A stretch of 64,000 nt of DNA from Yes71-27 sp040758635 (GTDB lineage: Bacteria > Bacillota > Desulfotomaculia > Desulfotomaculales > Ammonificaceae), in contig JBFLVI010000006.1 in the NCBI GenBank assembly GCA_040758635.1, positions 9,466 to 73,465 of the forward strand, in the 5' to 3' direction. Made by a program: the position numbers and the translations under genes. Positions 16,832-25,403 of this stretch are shown here, one piece after another. Under the pieces are notes generated by a model. The model ran no database searches and was not told the DNA's origin. It saw only the letters and a program-made list of their open reading frames with translations. Each line of letters starts with the position of its first letter. Position 1 is the stretch's first letter.

Positions 16832-17191
16832 TTGCAGCAGGATTATTTGATGCTGGCTGTTTACCCGTTGGTGATTCTTGGTTTCGCGGCTTTTGTGCTG
16901 GCTTTGGCCTGGGTTCTCCGGGCGAAGCCGCCCCGGTCAGCGGATAAACAGGCTCCGTACGAGTGCGGTGTGTCCACCAGGGGCGAGACGTGGGTGCGCT
17001 TTCGTGTGGCTTATTACCTGTATGCTCTAATTTTTGTAGTCTTCGACGTGGAGACTATTTTTCTTTATCCTTGGGCGGTGGCCCTGAACCGGTTAGGCCT
17101 CTTTGCTTACATTGAGGCGGTCATTTTTATTGTCATCCTGCTGGTCGGTCTGGGCTACGCCTGGAAGGAAGGGGCGCTGGAATGGAAGTAG
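16832..17191 (+). CDS. nuoA: Complex I subunit A
   Basis: Small membrane subunit (119 residues, three membrane segments) of the proton-pumping NADH-quinone oxidoreductase family. Conserved features: YECGVSTRGETWVRFRVAYYLYALIFVVFDVE, whose acidic FDVE motif lies beside the quinone channel, and the third segment LFAYIEAVIFIVILLVGL. TTG at 16832, 9 bases after GGAGG (16818-16822), gives the usual N terminus; a longer frame from 16802 lacks support and ATG at 16850 is too far from the ribosome site. It overlaps nuoB by 10 bases. Confidence 0.92.
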   Translation: MQQDYLMLAVYPLVILGFAAFVLALAWVLRAKPPRSADKQAPYECGVSTRGETWVRFRVAYYLYALIFVVFDVETIFLYPWAVALNRLGLFAYIEAVIFIVILLVGLGYAWKEGALEWK

Positions 17192-17778
17192 AACGCATAG
17201 AATCGAAAATGCCGGAAAAGGGCGAGGCTGGCCGGGCGCCCGGAGAGGGACCGTTATTCTGTGTACGGGACCACCTGCAAATGGCAAACGACGAGGTTCT
17301 GAAAAGGATGACCGTTCACCGGAACGCGCTGATCGCCCCCCTGGACTTGGTCTTCAACTGGGCGCGCAAAAGCTCGATCTGGCCGGTAACATTCGGTCTT
17401 GCCTGTTGCGCTATTGAAATGATGGCGGCGTCACTGGCGCGTTACGACCTTGACCGGTTCGGGGTGATGTTTCGCGCTTCACCGCGCCAGGCGGACCTGA
17501 TGATTGTCGCCGGCACGCTGACCAAGAAGATGGCGCCGACCCTGAAGCGCCTGTACGAGCAGATGTCGTCCCCGCGGTACGTACTCGCGATGGGTTCCTG
17601 TGCGATCAGCGGCGGTCCTTTCCGCGACTCGTACAGCGTGGTACCGGGCGCGGACCTGGTCATCCCCGTTGATGTTTACGTCTCCGGTTGCCCGCCGCGG
17701 CCGGAGGCCTTAATCGAAGGCATTTTGCGGTTGCGGGAGAAGATTATGAAGGAATCGGTGGTGAGTAGAGGACGATGA
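17182..17778 (+). CDS. nuoB: Complex I subunit B (N2 cluster)
   Basis: Peripheral-arm subunit that holds the terminal [4Fe-4S] cluster N2. Ligands are visible as the adjacent CC in GLACCAIEMM, the C in GSCAISGG and the C in SGCPPRPEA. 198 residues, with a roughly 40-residue N-terminal extension before the conserved core. It overlaps nuoA and nuoCD (ATGA junction with the latter). Confidence 0.95.
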   Translation: MEVERIESKMPEKGEAGRAPGEGPLFCVRDHLQMANDEVLKRMTVHRNALIAPLDLVFNWARKSSIWPVTFGLACCAIEMMAASLARYDLDRFGVMFRASPRQADLMIVAGTLTKKMAPTLKRLYEQMSSPRYVLAMGSCAISGGPFRDSYSVVPGADLVIPVDVYVSGCPPRPEALIEGILRLREKIMKESVVSRGR

Positions 17779-19421
17779 AAACGCAGGATGCGGAAAAAAG
17801 GAAAACCGTGCTTACAAAACGCTTTGGAGAGGCGGTTACTCCCACTGTTGACCCGGACGGTGTCCTCGAACTGGTTGTAGCACCACCGCAAGCACCGGAG
17901 GTTCTGAAGACCCTGCATGAAGAATACGATTTTCACCAGCTTCATGATCTCACGGCAGTTGACTACATAAAAGACAACCAGATCACCGTTCTTTACCGGT
18001 TGATGAACCTCGACAAGCCCGACATGCTGGTGGTCAAAGTACCGCTTGACCGCAGCCAGCCCGAGGTGGCTACGGCAACGGGAATCTGGCCGGCGGCCAA
18101 CTGGTTGGAGCGGGAGGTCTACGATTACTTCGGCGTCAAGTTTGTGGGCCATCCGAACCTGACCCGAATTATGCTGTGGGAAGGGTTTGACGGGCATCCC
18201 TTCCGGAAAGACTTTCAGGCCTTCGACCAGGCACCCCCGGACATCGAACCACACGAGGCGTACCTGGCAAGCGGTTTTGAGGGCCCGATTGATCTCCGGG
18301 ATGTAGGCAACGGGAACGGTGCCGCGCGGAAACTGATCGTAAATTTCGGCCCCCAGCACCCTTCGATGCACGGGGTCTTCCGGGCGGCGGTGGAGCTGGA
18401 CGGGGAAACGATCGTTGATCTGAAGCCGATTGTCGGTTACCTCCACCGCGGGCTGGAAAAGCTGGCCGAAATGCGGACCTGGGCGCAGGTAATCCCGTAT
18501 ACCGACCGGACCGACTACCTCGCGGCAATGAACAACAACCATGCTTACGTGCTGGCGGTGGAAAAACTGGCCGGGATCGAGGTCCCCCTGCGGGCGGAAA
18601 TCATCCGGGTGCTCATGTGCGAACTCGGCCGGATCCACAGCCACCTGATGGCGATCGGCTGTTTCGGCATGGATACGGGGGCCCTTACCCCGTTTCTTTA
18701 CGTGTGGCGGGAACGCGAGAAGATTTACGACCTCTTTGAAATGGTGTGCGGCGGCCGCCTGCTTACCACCTACTTCCGGATCGGCGGCGTGGCGCGCGAC
18801 CTGCCTCCGGAGTTCCTGCCGCGCTTAAAGAAGTTTTTGCAGGAGTTTCCGAAGTGCATCGAGCAGTACAACAACATCCTCAGCGGCAACGAGATCTTCC
18901 AGATGCGCCTCCGCAAGGTGGCCCATCTCACGCGGGAAGTGGCGCTCAAGTATTCCATCACCGGGCCGATGCTGCGTGCTGCCGGCGTCAACTACGACGT
19001 CCGCAAGGCCGATCCCTACTCGCTTTACAGCAAGTTCGATTTCAAGGTGCCGCTGGGCAAGAACGGCGACGCCTGGGATTTCTACTGGCTGCGCGTTCTG
19101 GAGATGTGGCAGAGCATGCGGATCGTCAACCAGGCGATCGAGTACCTGGAGGAGGTGGGTCCGGGGCCCGTTCTGGCCAAGGTGCCCAAGACGCTTAAAC
19201 CCAAAGAAGGAGAGGCCTACGTTCATATCGAGTCGCCGAAGGGAGACCTTGGCTGCTATGTGGTCAGTGACGGCGGCCCCAATCCGTACCGCTTCCGGTG
19301 GCGCCCGCCGCTCTTCATCAACGTGCAGTCCCTGCCCGAGTTGGTGCGCGGGTGGAAGATTGCCGACTTCATCGCAATTTTCGCTGGGTACGACGCGGTA
19401 ATGGGCGAAGTAGACCGTTAG
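17775..19421 (+). CDS. nuoCD: Complex I fused subunits C and D
   Basis: A natural fusion of the 30-kDa (NuoC) and 49-kDa (NuoD) subunits, 548 residues. The C part (about 1-175) has WLEREVYDYFGVKFVGHPNLTRIMLWEGFDGHPFRKDF. A short linker containing GNGNGAARK leads to the D part (about 185-548). NuoD quinone-site elements are present: FGPQHPSMHGVFR with the conserved histidine, and GYLHRGLEKLAEMRTWAQVIPYTDRTDYLA. The C terminus DAVMGEVDR is the conserved NuoD end. The fusion is known in enterobacteria and several other lineages. Confidence 0.95.
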   Translation: MKTQDAEKRKTVLTKRFGEAVTPTVDPDGVLELVVAPPQAPEVLKTLHEEYDFHQLHDLTAVDYIKDNQITVLYRLMNLDKPDMLVVKVPLDRSQPEVATATGIWPAANWLEREVYDYFGVKFVGHPNLTRIMLWEGFDGHPFRKDFQAFDQAPPDIEPHEAYLASGFEGPIDLRDVGNGNGAARKLIVNFGPQHPSMHGVFRAAVELDGETIVDLKPIVGYLHRGLEKLAEMRTWAQVIPYTDRTDYLAAMNNNHAYVLAVEKLAGIEVPLRAEIIRVLMCELGRIHSHLMAIGCFGMDTGALTPFLYVWREREKIYDLFEMVCGGRLLTTYFRIGGVARDLPPEFLPRLKKFLQEFPKCIEQYNNILSGNEIFQMRLRKVAHLTREVALKYSITGPMLRAAGVNYDVRKADPYSLYSKFDFKVPLGKNGDAWDFYWLRVLEMWQSMRIVNQAIEYLEEVGPGPVLAKVPKTLKPKEGEAYVHIESPKGDLGCYVVSDGGPNPYRFRWRPPLFINVQSLPELVRGWKIADFIAIFAGYDAVMGEVDR

Positions 19422-19455
19422 GTTTCGCGATAGCTGGAGTAAAGGGGTGGAAAGA

Positions 19456-20535
19456 GTGGATGTTACCCAAGGCTTAAACGCCTACCCGGTGATCGTCGGG
19501 TGGCTCCAAGGGTGCGGCGTTCCGGGCTGGCTGGCGGAGATCCTGTACCGGGTCGGCGCGGGTCTTTTGGTCCTCACCCTGATCGCTACCCTGGCGTTGG
19601 TGCTGGTCTATATGCTGCGAAAAGTGATGGGGCACATGCAGTGCCGGCTGGGACCGCGCGTCACCGGTCCGTTCGGGCTGCTGCAGACGGTGGCCGACGC
19701 GCTCAAACTGATGCAGAAAGAGGACATTATCCCGGCGCGCGTGGACCGGCCGATGTTTATCCTTGCACCCTACCTGGTCTTCTTATCCTGCGGGATGATC
19801 TTCATGGTCCTGCCGCTCTCGCCGACCTGGATCCTGAACGACCTGGAAGCGGGAGTCCTGTATTTCGTCGCCTTTGGGTCCCTGGCGAGTTTCGGTCTGC
19901 TGATGGCCGGTTGGGGCTCCAACAGCAAGTACTCCCTGATCGGCGGGATGCGCTCCGTCGCCCAGGTTGTGAGTTACGAGGTGCCTTTGGTGTTGGCCCT
20001 TTTGGGTTCGGTGATGCTTGCCGGGACCCTCAGCACGCATGAAATCGTGCTGGCTCAGGGAGGAACCTGGTTCGGCTGCATCCCGCGGTGGTTCATCTTC
20101 CTGCAGCCGCTGGGCTTCGTCATTTACTTCCTGTGCGGTTTGGCGGAGACGGGGCAGACCCCCTTTGACCTTCCGGAGGGGGAATCGGAGCTGGTCGCCG
20201 GGTACAACACCGAATACAGCGGGATGCGCTTCGCGCTGTTCTTTTTGGCGGAGTTCGGGAACACCTTCGCCATAGCGGCGATGGCTACGACCCTGTTCCT
20301 GGGAGGCTGGCACGGTCCGGTCTTACCGTTCCTCCCGTGGCTGTGGCCCTTCATCTGGTTTATGGTCAAGGCGATGGCCCTGACCTTCTGCATGATGTGG
20401 GTGCGGTCCACCTGGCTGCGCTTCCGGATTGACCAGATGATGGACTTCGGCTGGAAAATACTGGTACCACTGGCGCTGCTGAACATCTTTATCAGCGCCG
20501 GTGAGGTTGCCGCTATTCGTTGGATTGGTGGGTGA
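19456..20535 (+). CDS. nuoH: Complex I subunit H
   Basis: Eight-helix membrane subunit at the junction of the peripheral and membrane arms, contributing to the quinone cavity. Conserved: the GPRVTGPFGLLQTVADALKLMQKEDIIPARVD loop, PFDLPEGESELVAGYNTEYSGM and the C-terminal WVRSTWLRFRIDQMM. 359 residues from GTG 19456, which has AAAGGGG (19441-19447) at good spacing. GTG at 19447 lies inside that ribosome site and is less likely. A gap of 25 bases separates it from nuoCD. Confidence 0.93.
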   Translation: MDVTQGLNAYPVIVGWLQGCGVPGWLAEILYRVGAGLLVLTLIATLALVLVYMLRKVMGHMQCRLGPRVTGPFGLLQTVADALKLMQKEDIIPARVDRPMFILAPYLVFLSCGMIFMVLPLSPTWILNDLEAGVLYFVAFGSLASFGLLMAGWGSNSKYSLIGGMRSVAQVVSYEVPLVLALLGSVMLAGTLSTHEIVLAQGGTWFGCIPRWFIFLQPLGFVIYFLCGLAETGQTPFDLPEGESELVAGYNTEYSGMRFALFFLAEFGNTFAIAAMATTLFLGGWHGPVLPFLPWLWPFIWFMVKAMALTFCMMWVRSTWLRFRIDQMMDFGWKILVPLALLNIFISAGEVAAIRWIGG

Positions 20536-20539
20536 GAAG

Positions 20540-21019
20540 ATGGCACACGGAAGAGGAGCATTGCGTGGCCTGCGGGTGACGATGGGGGTGATGCTCACCC
20601 GGCCGTTCACGGTGGAATACCCCTTCAAAAGGCTGAAGTTTGCGCCGGTGTACCGGGGCGGATTCTGTTTTTACCCGGACAAGTGCATCGCCTGCCAGTT
20701 GTGCCAGAGCGCTTGCCCCAACGGGGTGATTACCGTGGGGCGGGAGCGGGGCCCGGATAAGAAGATGCACCTGGTGAGTTACGAAATGGATTTGCAGTAC
20801 TGTCTGTACTGCGGTTTTTGCGTGGAAGCATGCAACAAGGATGCCCTGGTCATGACGGACCAGATTGACCTCACCACCTACGATCGCAGTTTCCTGAAGG
20901 TGGCGGTTCCGAAAGAGCTCATCCCGCGCCCGGCGAGTGCACCAAGCACCGCCGGTCCGGCAAAGAAGGCCGAAACTGCCCCTAAGGAAACTGCACCAAG
21001 AAAGGAGGACCAGGAGTGA
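20540..21019 (+). CDS. nuoI: Complex I subunit I (two [4Fe-4S])
   Basis: Peripheral ferredoxin-like subunit carrying clusters N6a and N6b. The motifs are CIACQLCQSACPNG and CLYCGFCVEACNKDA; the proline after the last cysteine of the second motif is replaced by Asn. 159 residues, ending with an Ala/Pro/Lys-rich tail (about 125-159) not needed for the fold. In complexes without NuoEFG this subunit is a likely entry point for reduced ferredoxin (inference). ATG at 20540 follows GGTGAGAAG; nuoJ begins within its last codon. Confidence 0.93.
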   Translation: MAHGRGALRGLRVTMGVMLTRPFTVEYPFKRLKFAPVYRGGFCFYPDKCIACQLCQSACPNGVITVGRERGPDKKMHLVSYEMDLQYCLYCGFCVEACNKDALVMTDQIDLTTYDRSFLKVAVPKELIPRPASAPSTAGPAKKAETAPKETAPRKEDQE

Positions 21020-21528
21020 AGGGAACGGTCATTATTTTCGCTGTGCTGACGGCCCTGGTTCTCGGCGGCGGTTTGGGTGTGGTGCTGTTGCGTAACGTTT
21101 TTCACGCGGCGGTGGCGATGGTGGTTTGCTTCCTGGGGGTGGCCGGGCTGTATTTCAGCCTTCAGGCCGATTTCCTGGCGGTGATCCAGGTGCTGATCTA
21201 CGTCGGCGCCGTAGCCATTATCATCGCTTTCGCGATCATGCTCACGCGCCGCGGGGAGATGCGGGACACCAACCGCTTTGTCAGCAATTACTGGCAGTTG
21301 GCGCTTGGAACCGTTGTTGCGGGTGCTTTGGGAGTGGTCCTGATTACGTTGGGGACCAGCATGTCGTGGCAGGTTTCCGGTAAGGCTCCTACTCCCGATC
21401 TCACGCGGTTTTTAGGCGAGGCCATGCTGACCCGGCTGCCGATCCCGTTTGAGATTGCGGCCGTGCTGCTGTTGGTGGCCCTGGTCGGCGCAGTGATGAT
21501 TGCCCTGGAGGAGGTGCGTAAGTCCTGA
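21016..21528 (+). CDS. nuoJ: Complex I subunit J
   Basis: Membrane subunit of 170 residues with five hydrophobic segments. The conserved third-helix region IQVLIYVGAVAIIIAFAIMLT contains the bulge that gates the proton path. GTG start overlapping the nuoI stop by 4 bases; stop shared with the nuoK start (TGATG). Confidence 0.92.
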   Translation: MKGTVIIFAVLTALVLGGGLGVVLLRNVFHAAVAMVVCFLGVAGLYFSLQADFLAVIQVLIYVGAVAIIIAFAIMLTRRGEMRDTNRFVSNYWQLALGTVVAGALGVVLITLGTSMSWQVSGKAPTPDLTRFLGEAMLTRLPIPFEIAAVLLLVALVGAVMIALEEVRKS

Positions 21529-21836
21529 TGATGCCTCTATCATGTTATTTCGGCGTGAGTACGCTGCTTTTTGTCATCGGGCTCTTTGGGGCCCTGACGA
21601 AAAGAAACGCGATCGTGGTGCTGATGTGCATCGAGCTTATGCTCAACGCGGTGAACATCAACCTGGTGGCATTCTCCCGGTTTCTTGACCCGGAGGCGCT
21701 TTTGGGGCACCTTTTTGTAATCTTTACCATCGCCGTGGCGGCGGCCGAGGTGGCCGTAGGCCTGGCGATCGTACTGGTGCTCAATCGCTACCGGGACACC
21801 GTCAACCTGGAGGATTTCACCTGGCTGAAAGGTTAG
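21528..21836 (+). CDS. nuoK: Complex I subunit K
   Basis: Three-helix MrpC-like subunit of 102 residues. The buried glutamates expected for proton transfer are present in CIELMLNAVNINLV and AAAEVAVGLAIV. Two adjacent ATG codons (21528 and 21531) are possible starts. Confidence 0.93.
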   Translation: MMPLSCYFGVSTLLFVIGLFGALTKRNAIVVLMCIELMLNAVNINLVAFSRFLDPEALLGHLFVIFTIAVAAAEVAVGLAIVLVLNRYRDTVNLEDFTWLKG

Positions 21837-21869
21837 CCGGGTGCAAAACGAAGGAAAGGCGGAAGAGAT

Positions 21870-23879
21870 ATGGAATTAGCTTGGGGGGTTTTATTTACAC
21901 CACTTATAGCCTTCGTAATTATTAGCTTATTCACCTGGCCCTACCGGAAGTTAAGCGGTTGGATTACCGTCACGGCGATCGGTATAAGCGCGGTGCTTTC
22001 CATAATCGTTCTGACTCGGGTTATTGCCGACCCGGGACCCCACGAGTTTGTGTGGCACTGGCTTTCGGTAGGCCCCGTCAACATCGATTTCGGTATGCTG
22101 CTCGACCCGCTGGCGGCGGCGATGTTGATGGTGGTATGTGTGGTAAGCTTCTTGATCCAGCTTTACTCCACTGCCTACATGGAAGGTGACGAGGGTTACG
22201 CGCGCTACTTCGCTTTTATGGCCCTGTTCACCTTCTCGATGCTCGGTATCGTACTGGCGAACAACCTGTTACAGGTCTACGTCTTCTGGGAACTTGTCGG
22301 TTTGTGCTCCTACCTGCTGATCGGTTTCTGGTACTTCAAACCGGAGGCCGCGGCCGCTGCCAAAAAGGCGTTCGTGGTCACGCGGTTCGGTGACTTCGGC
22401 TTCCTGCTGGGTATTCTGCTGCTCTTCGGCTACGTCGGCAGCTTCCATTACGGGCATATCACCCACGCCATCGAAGCCGGGCACCTGACCGGAACGGCGC
22501 TGACCGTTGCCGTGGTGCTGGTCTTCTGCGGCGCGATAGGCAAGTCGGCGCAGTTCCCACTGCACGTCTGGCTTCCGGACGCGATGGAAGGTCCGACGCC
22601 GGTCAGCGCGCTGATCCACGCCGCCACGATGGTGGCCGCCGGTGTCTACCTGGTTGCGCGGACTTACGGTATGTTCCACGCGAGCGAACAGGCGATGCTG
22701 GTGGTGGCTTACATCGGCGCCATCACCGCTTTTCTCGCGGCGACAATGGCTTGCGGGCAGAGCCGGATGAAGCGGATTATCGCGTACTCCACCTGCAGTC
22801 ACCTGGCGAAGATGATGATGGCCCTTGGTATCGGGGGCTTCACCGCAGGTACTTTCCACCTGATGACCCACGCCGTCTTCAAGGCGCTGCTCTTTTTGAC
22901 TGCCGGCAGCGTGATGCTCCTCTACCACCACGAAGAAAACATCTGGCGGATGGGTGGGTTGTACCGGTTTATGAAGATCACCGCCATCGCCATGATCATC
23001 GCCGGCCTTTCGAACTGCGGGCTTTTCCCCTTCGCCGGGTTCTTCAGCAAGGACGAGATTCTGGTGGCCATCAAAGAAAGCGGTCACATGGGGCTGTACT
23101 GGCTCGGGATTTTCCTCGCGCTGGTCACGGCGTTCTACACCTTCCGGTTGATCTTTGTGGTCTTTTTCGGGCCGCGCTCGGAATGGTCGCCGGTGGGACA
23201 CGGGCACGGGGATGACCACCATCACGAACCGCTGCCCGACATCGGTAATCCGCGGCCCAGCCAGATCTGGAAGATGCAGCCCGTGAGCATTGCGGAGCGG
23301 GAAAAGGCGGATAAGCACATTGGCAAGGAACCTTTTGCGGTCGCTTTTCCGCTGATCGTGCTGGCCATATTAAGCACGGTAGCCGGATTCATCGGCTGGC
23401 CCGGGCTTAAAAACGGTTTTGCCTCTTTCATCTACTTTGAGCATCCCCACCATGCAGCCGGGTTTGACATGCCGACCGTGCTGATCTCGACTGCCGCCGT
23501 CCTCCTGGGCATCTGGGCCGCCTGGGCGATTTACGGGAAACGGCAGACTGCGGCCGACCCGCTGTCGGAGATGATCGGCCCGCTGTACACGCTGGTCGAA
23601 CGCAAGTACTACTTTGACGAGATCTACCTGTGGTTCATCCGGCGCTTCGTCGACGGTACCGCCAAGGTACTGGCCTGGTTCGAAGAAAACATCTTCACCG
23701 GGTTTTTCGCCCACGGCATCGCGGGCGCGATGATGACGCTGGGGCGGTTCTTCCGGCTCTTCCAGAACGGTTTGGTGCAGCGGTACGCCCTGATCTTCTT
23801 CCTGGGCGTCCTGGTGGTTGCCCTGATCGTTATCTGGCGTGAACCGAGTTTGGCGGCCGTGATTGGAGGGGGGAAATAA
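21870..23879 (+). CDS. nuoL: Complex I subunit L (antiporter-like)
   Basis: Largest proton-pumping membrane subunit, 669 residues. Antiporter features: the key glutamate E141 in VFWELVGLCSYLLIGFW, the GAIGKSAQFPLHVWLPDAMEGPTPVSALIHAATMV block and lysine-bearing helices following. A His-rich cytoplasmic loop (GHGHGDDHHHE, about 449-459) and the long C-terminal lateral helix and anchor (about 560-669) are as expected. The stop overlaps the nuoM start. Confidence 0.95.
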   Translation: MELAWGVLFTPLIAFVIISLFTWPYRKLSGWITVTAIGISAVLSIIVLTRVIADPGPHEFVWHWLSVGPVNIDFGMLLDPLAAAMLMVVCVVSFLIQLYSTAYMEGDEGYARYFAFMALFTFSMLGIVLANNLLQVYVFWELVGLCSYLLIGFWYFKPEAAAAAKKAFVVTRFGDFGFLLGILLLFGYVGSFHYGHITHAIEAGHLTGTALTVAVVLVFCGAIGKSAQFPLHVWLPDAMEGPTPVSALIHAATMVAAGVYLVARTYGMFHASEQAMLVVAYIGAITAFLAATMACGQSRMKRIIAYSTCSHLAKMMMALGIGGFTAGTFHLMTHAVFKALLFLTAGSVMLLYHHEENIWRMGGLYRFMKITAIAMIIAGLSNCGLFPFAGFFSKDEILVAIKESGHMGLYWLGIFLALVTAFYTFRLIFVVFFGPRSEWSPVGHGHGDDHHHEPLPDIGNPRPSQIWKMQPVSIAEREKADKHIGKEPFAVAFPLIVLAILSTVAGFIGWPGLKNGFASFIYFEHPHHAAGFDMPTVLISTAAVLLGIWAAWAIYGKRQTAADPLSEMIGPLYTLVERKYYFDEIYLWFIRRFVDGTAKVLAWFEENIFTGFFAHGIAGAMMTLGRFFRLFQNGLVQRYALIFFLGVLVVALIVIWREPSLAAVIGGGK

Positions 23880-25399
23880 TGAGCTTTCCGGTAGTAAGTG
23901 CCACCGTTTTCGCGCCCCTGGCCGGTGCAGTGCTCATATCCTGTATCCCTGCCGCGCGCAAGGAGGCCATCCGGTGGGTGGCGGCCATCGCCTCAGGAAT
24001 TTCCCTGGTCCTTGCCATCTACCTGGTCCTTTCTTACGACCTGGCGGCGGGAGGGGTCCAGTTCGCAGAAAAGATCGACTGGCTGCCGGCCTTCGGCGTC
24101 AAGTACTTCGTGGGCGCCGACGGCATCTCGGTGGCGATGCTGCTGCTGAACGCCATCGTGGGCTTCACCGGTGTCTTTGCTTCCTGGTCGGAGATCCAGG
24201 ACCGGGTGAAGGAGTTCTTCATCACCTTCCTGGCTCTGATGTTTGCATGTGCGGGAGTGTTCGTCTCCTTCGACCTCTTTCTCCTCTTCGTTTTCTTCGA
24301 GCTGGCGGTGCTGCCGAAGTACGTGTTGATCGCGGTTTGGGGAAGCACGAAAAAGGAATACGCGGCGATGAAGCTGGCCCTGTACCTGACGCTGGGCGGG
24401 GCGATCACCCTGTTAGGCATCTTCTGCCTTTACTTCGTCGCCGGGATCAACTCGCTGGACCTGCTGGAGCTGGCAAGGCACCAGTTTGCGCGGGCGGACC
24501 AGTTGTGGCTCTTCGCGATTCTCGCCCTGGGCTTTGCGGTCCAGGTACCGATTGTACCGCTGCACTCCTGGTTGCCGGACGCGCACACGGGTGCTCCCAC
24601 AGCCGGTAGTATGATCCTGGCCGGTGTCGTGATGAAGTTAGGGGCCTACGGTATCGTCCGCGTGGCGCTCTGGCTCTTCCCTGAAGGAGCGGTTTTCTGG
24701 GCGCCGCTGATCGCGCTCTTCGCCGTAATCTGCGTCGTATACGCCGCCTTTGTGGCCATGGGGCAAACAGACCTGAAATACATGATCGCCAACTCCAGTA
24801 TCAGCCACATGGGCTACTCGGTGCTGGGGATAGCCGCGCTCACCATCGCCGGCTTGACGGGTGCGGTGTTCCAGTTCTTCGCCCACGGGATCATGGCGGC
24901 CCTGCTCTTTGCCTTGGCCGGGATGACATACCACCGGACCCACACCCGGATAATGGCCGAAATGGGCGGCCTGGCGAAGGTGATGCCCGGGCTGGCCATT
25001 GCTTTCGTTATCGGTTCGCTGGCTTCGGTCGGCCTGCCGGGGACCGCGAGCTTCTGGGCGGAGTTTACGACTTTCGTCGGGTCGTTCCCGCGTTTTCCGG
25101 TCCTGGCTATTATCGCCATCTCCGGGATCGTGTTCACCGCTTATTACATGCTCCGTGCGGCGCAGCGGGTTTACTTTGAACGTCTGCGGCGCAAGGAGTT
25201 TCTCAAGCTGGATAACGCCCACTGGTACGACTGGGTGGTGATCAGCGTGATCGTCTTCTTCATCATCGCCATGGGCGTCTATCCCTCGCTGATAATGGAT
25301 TTGATCAAGAGCGGGCTCGGTCCGATTCTGGCGAAACTGCCAAGTACCGTACCGACGGCGGTCGGTCTCGGATGGCTTGCGGGTTTAGGAGGTGTATAG
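23879..25399 (+). CDS. nuoM: Complex I subunit M (antiporter-like)
   Basis: Second MrpD-like proton-pumping subunit, 506 residues with about 14 membrane segments. The conserved glutamate lies in FVFFELAVLPKYVLIAVWG, the lysine-region motif is VPIVPLHSWLPDAHTGAPTAGSMILAGVVMKLGAYG, and DLKYMIANSSISHMGY follows. ATG at 23879 overlaps the TAA of nuoL. Confidence 0.95.
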   Translation: MSFPVVSATVFAPLAGAVLISCIPAARKEAIRWVAAIASGISLVLAIYLVLSYDLAAGGVQFAEKIDWLPAFGVKYFVGADGISVAMLLLNAIVGFTGVFASWSEIQDRVKEFFITFLALMFACAGVFVSFDLFLLFVFFELAVLPKYVLIAVWGSTKKEYAAMKLALYLTLGGAITLLGIFCLYFVAGINSLDLLELARHQFARADQLWLFAILALGFAVQVPIVPLHSWLPDAHTGAPTAGSMILAGVVMKLGAYGIVRVALWLFPEGAVFWAPLIALFAVICVVYAAFVAMGQTDLKYMIANSSISHMGYSVLGIAALTIAGLTGAVFQFFAHGIMAALLFALAGMTYHRTHTRIMAEMGGLAKVMPGLAIAFVIGSLASVGLPGTASFWAEFTTFVGSFPRFPVLAIIAISGIVFTAYYMLRAAQRVYFERLRRKEFLKLDNAHWYDWVVISVIVFFIIAMGVYPSLIMDLIKSGLGPILAKLPSTVPTAVGLGWLAGLGGV

Positions 25400-25403
25400 T
25401 GGT

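Noticed and set aside
16617..16850. 77-codon plus-strand frame in the nuo leader
   Set aside because: No ribosome site of quality, no recognisable domain, and it overlaps the nuoA start; treated as leader sequence.
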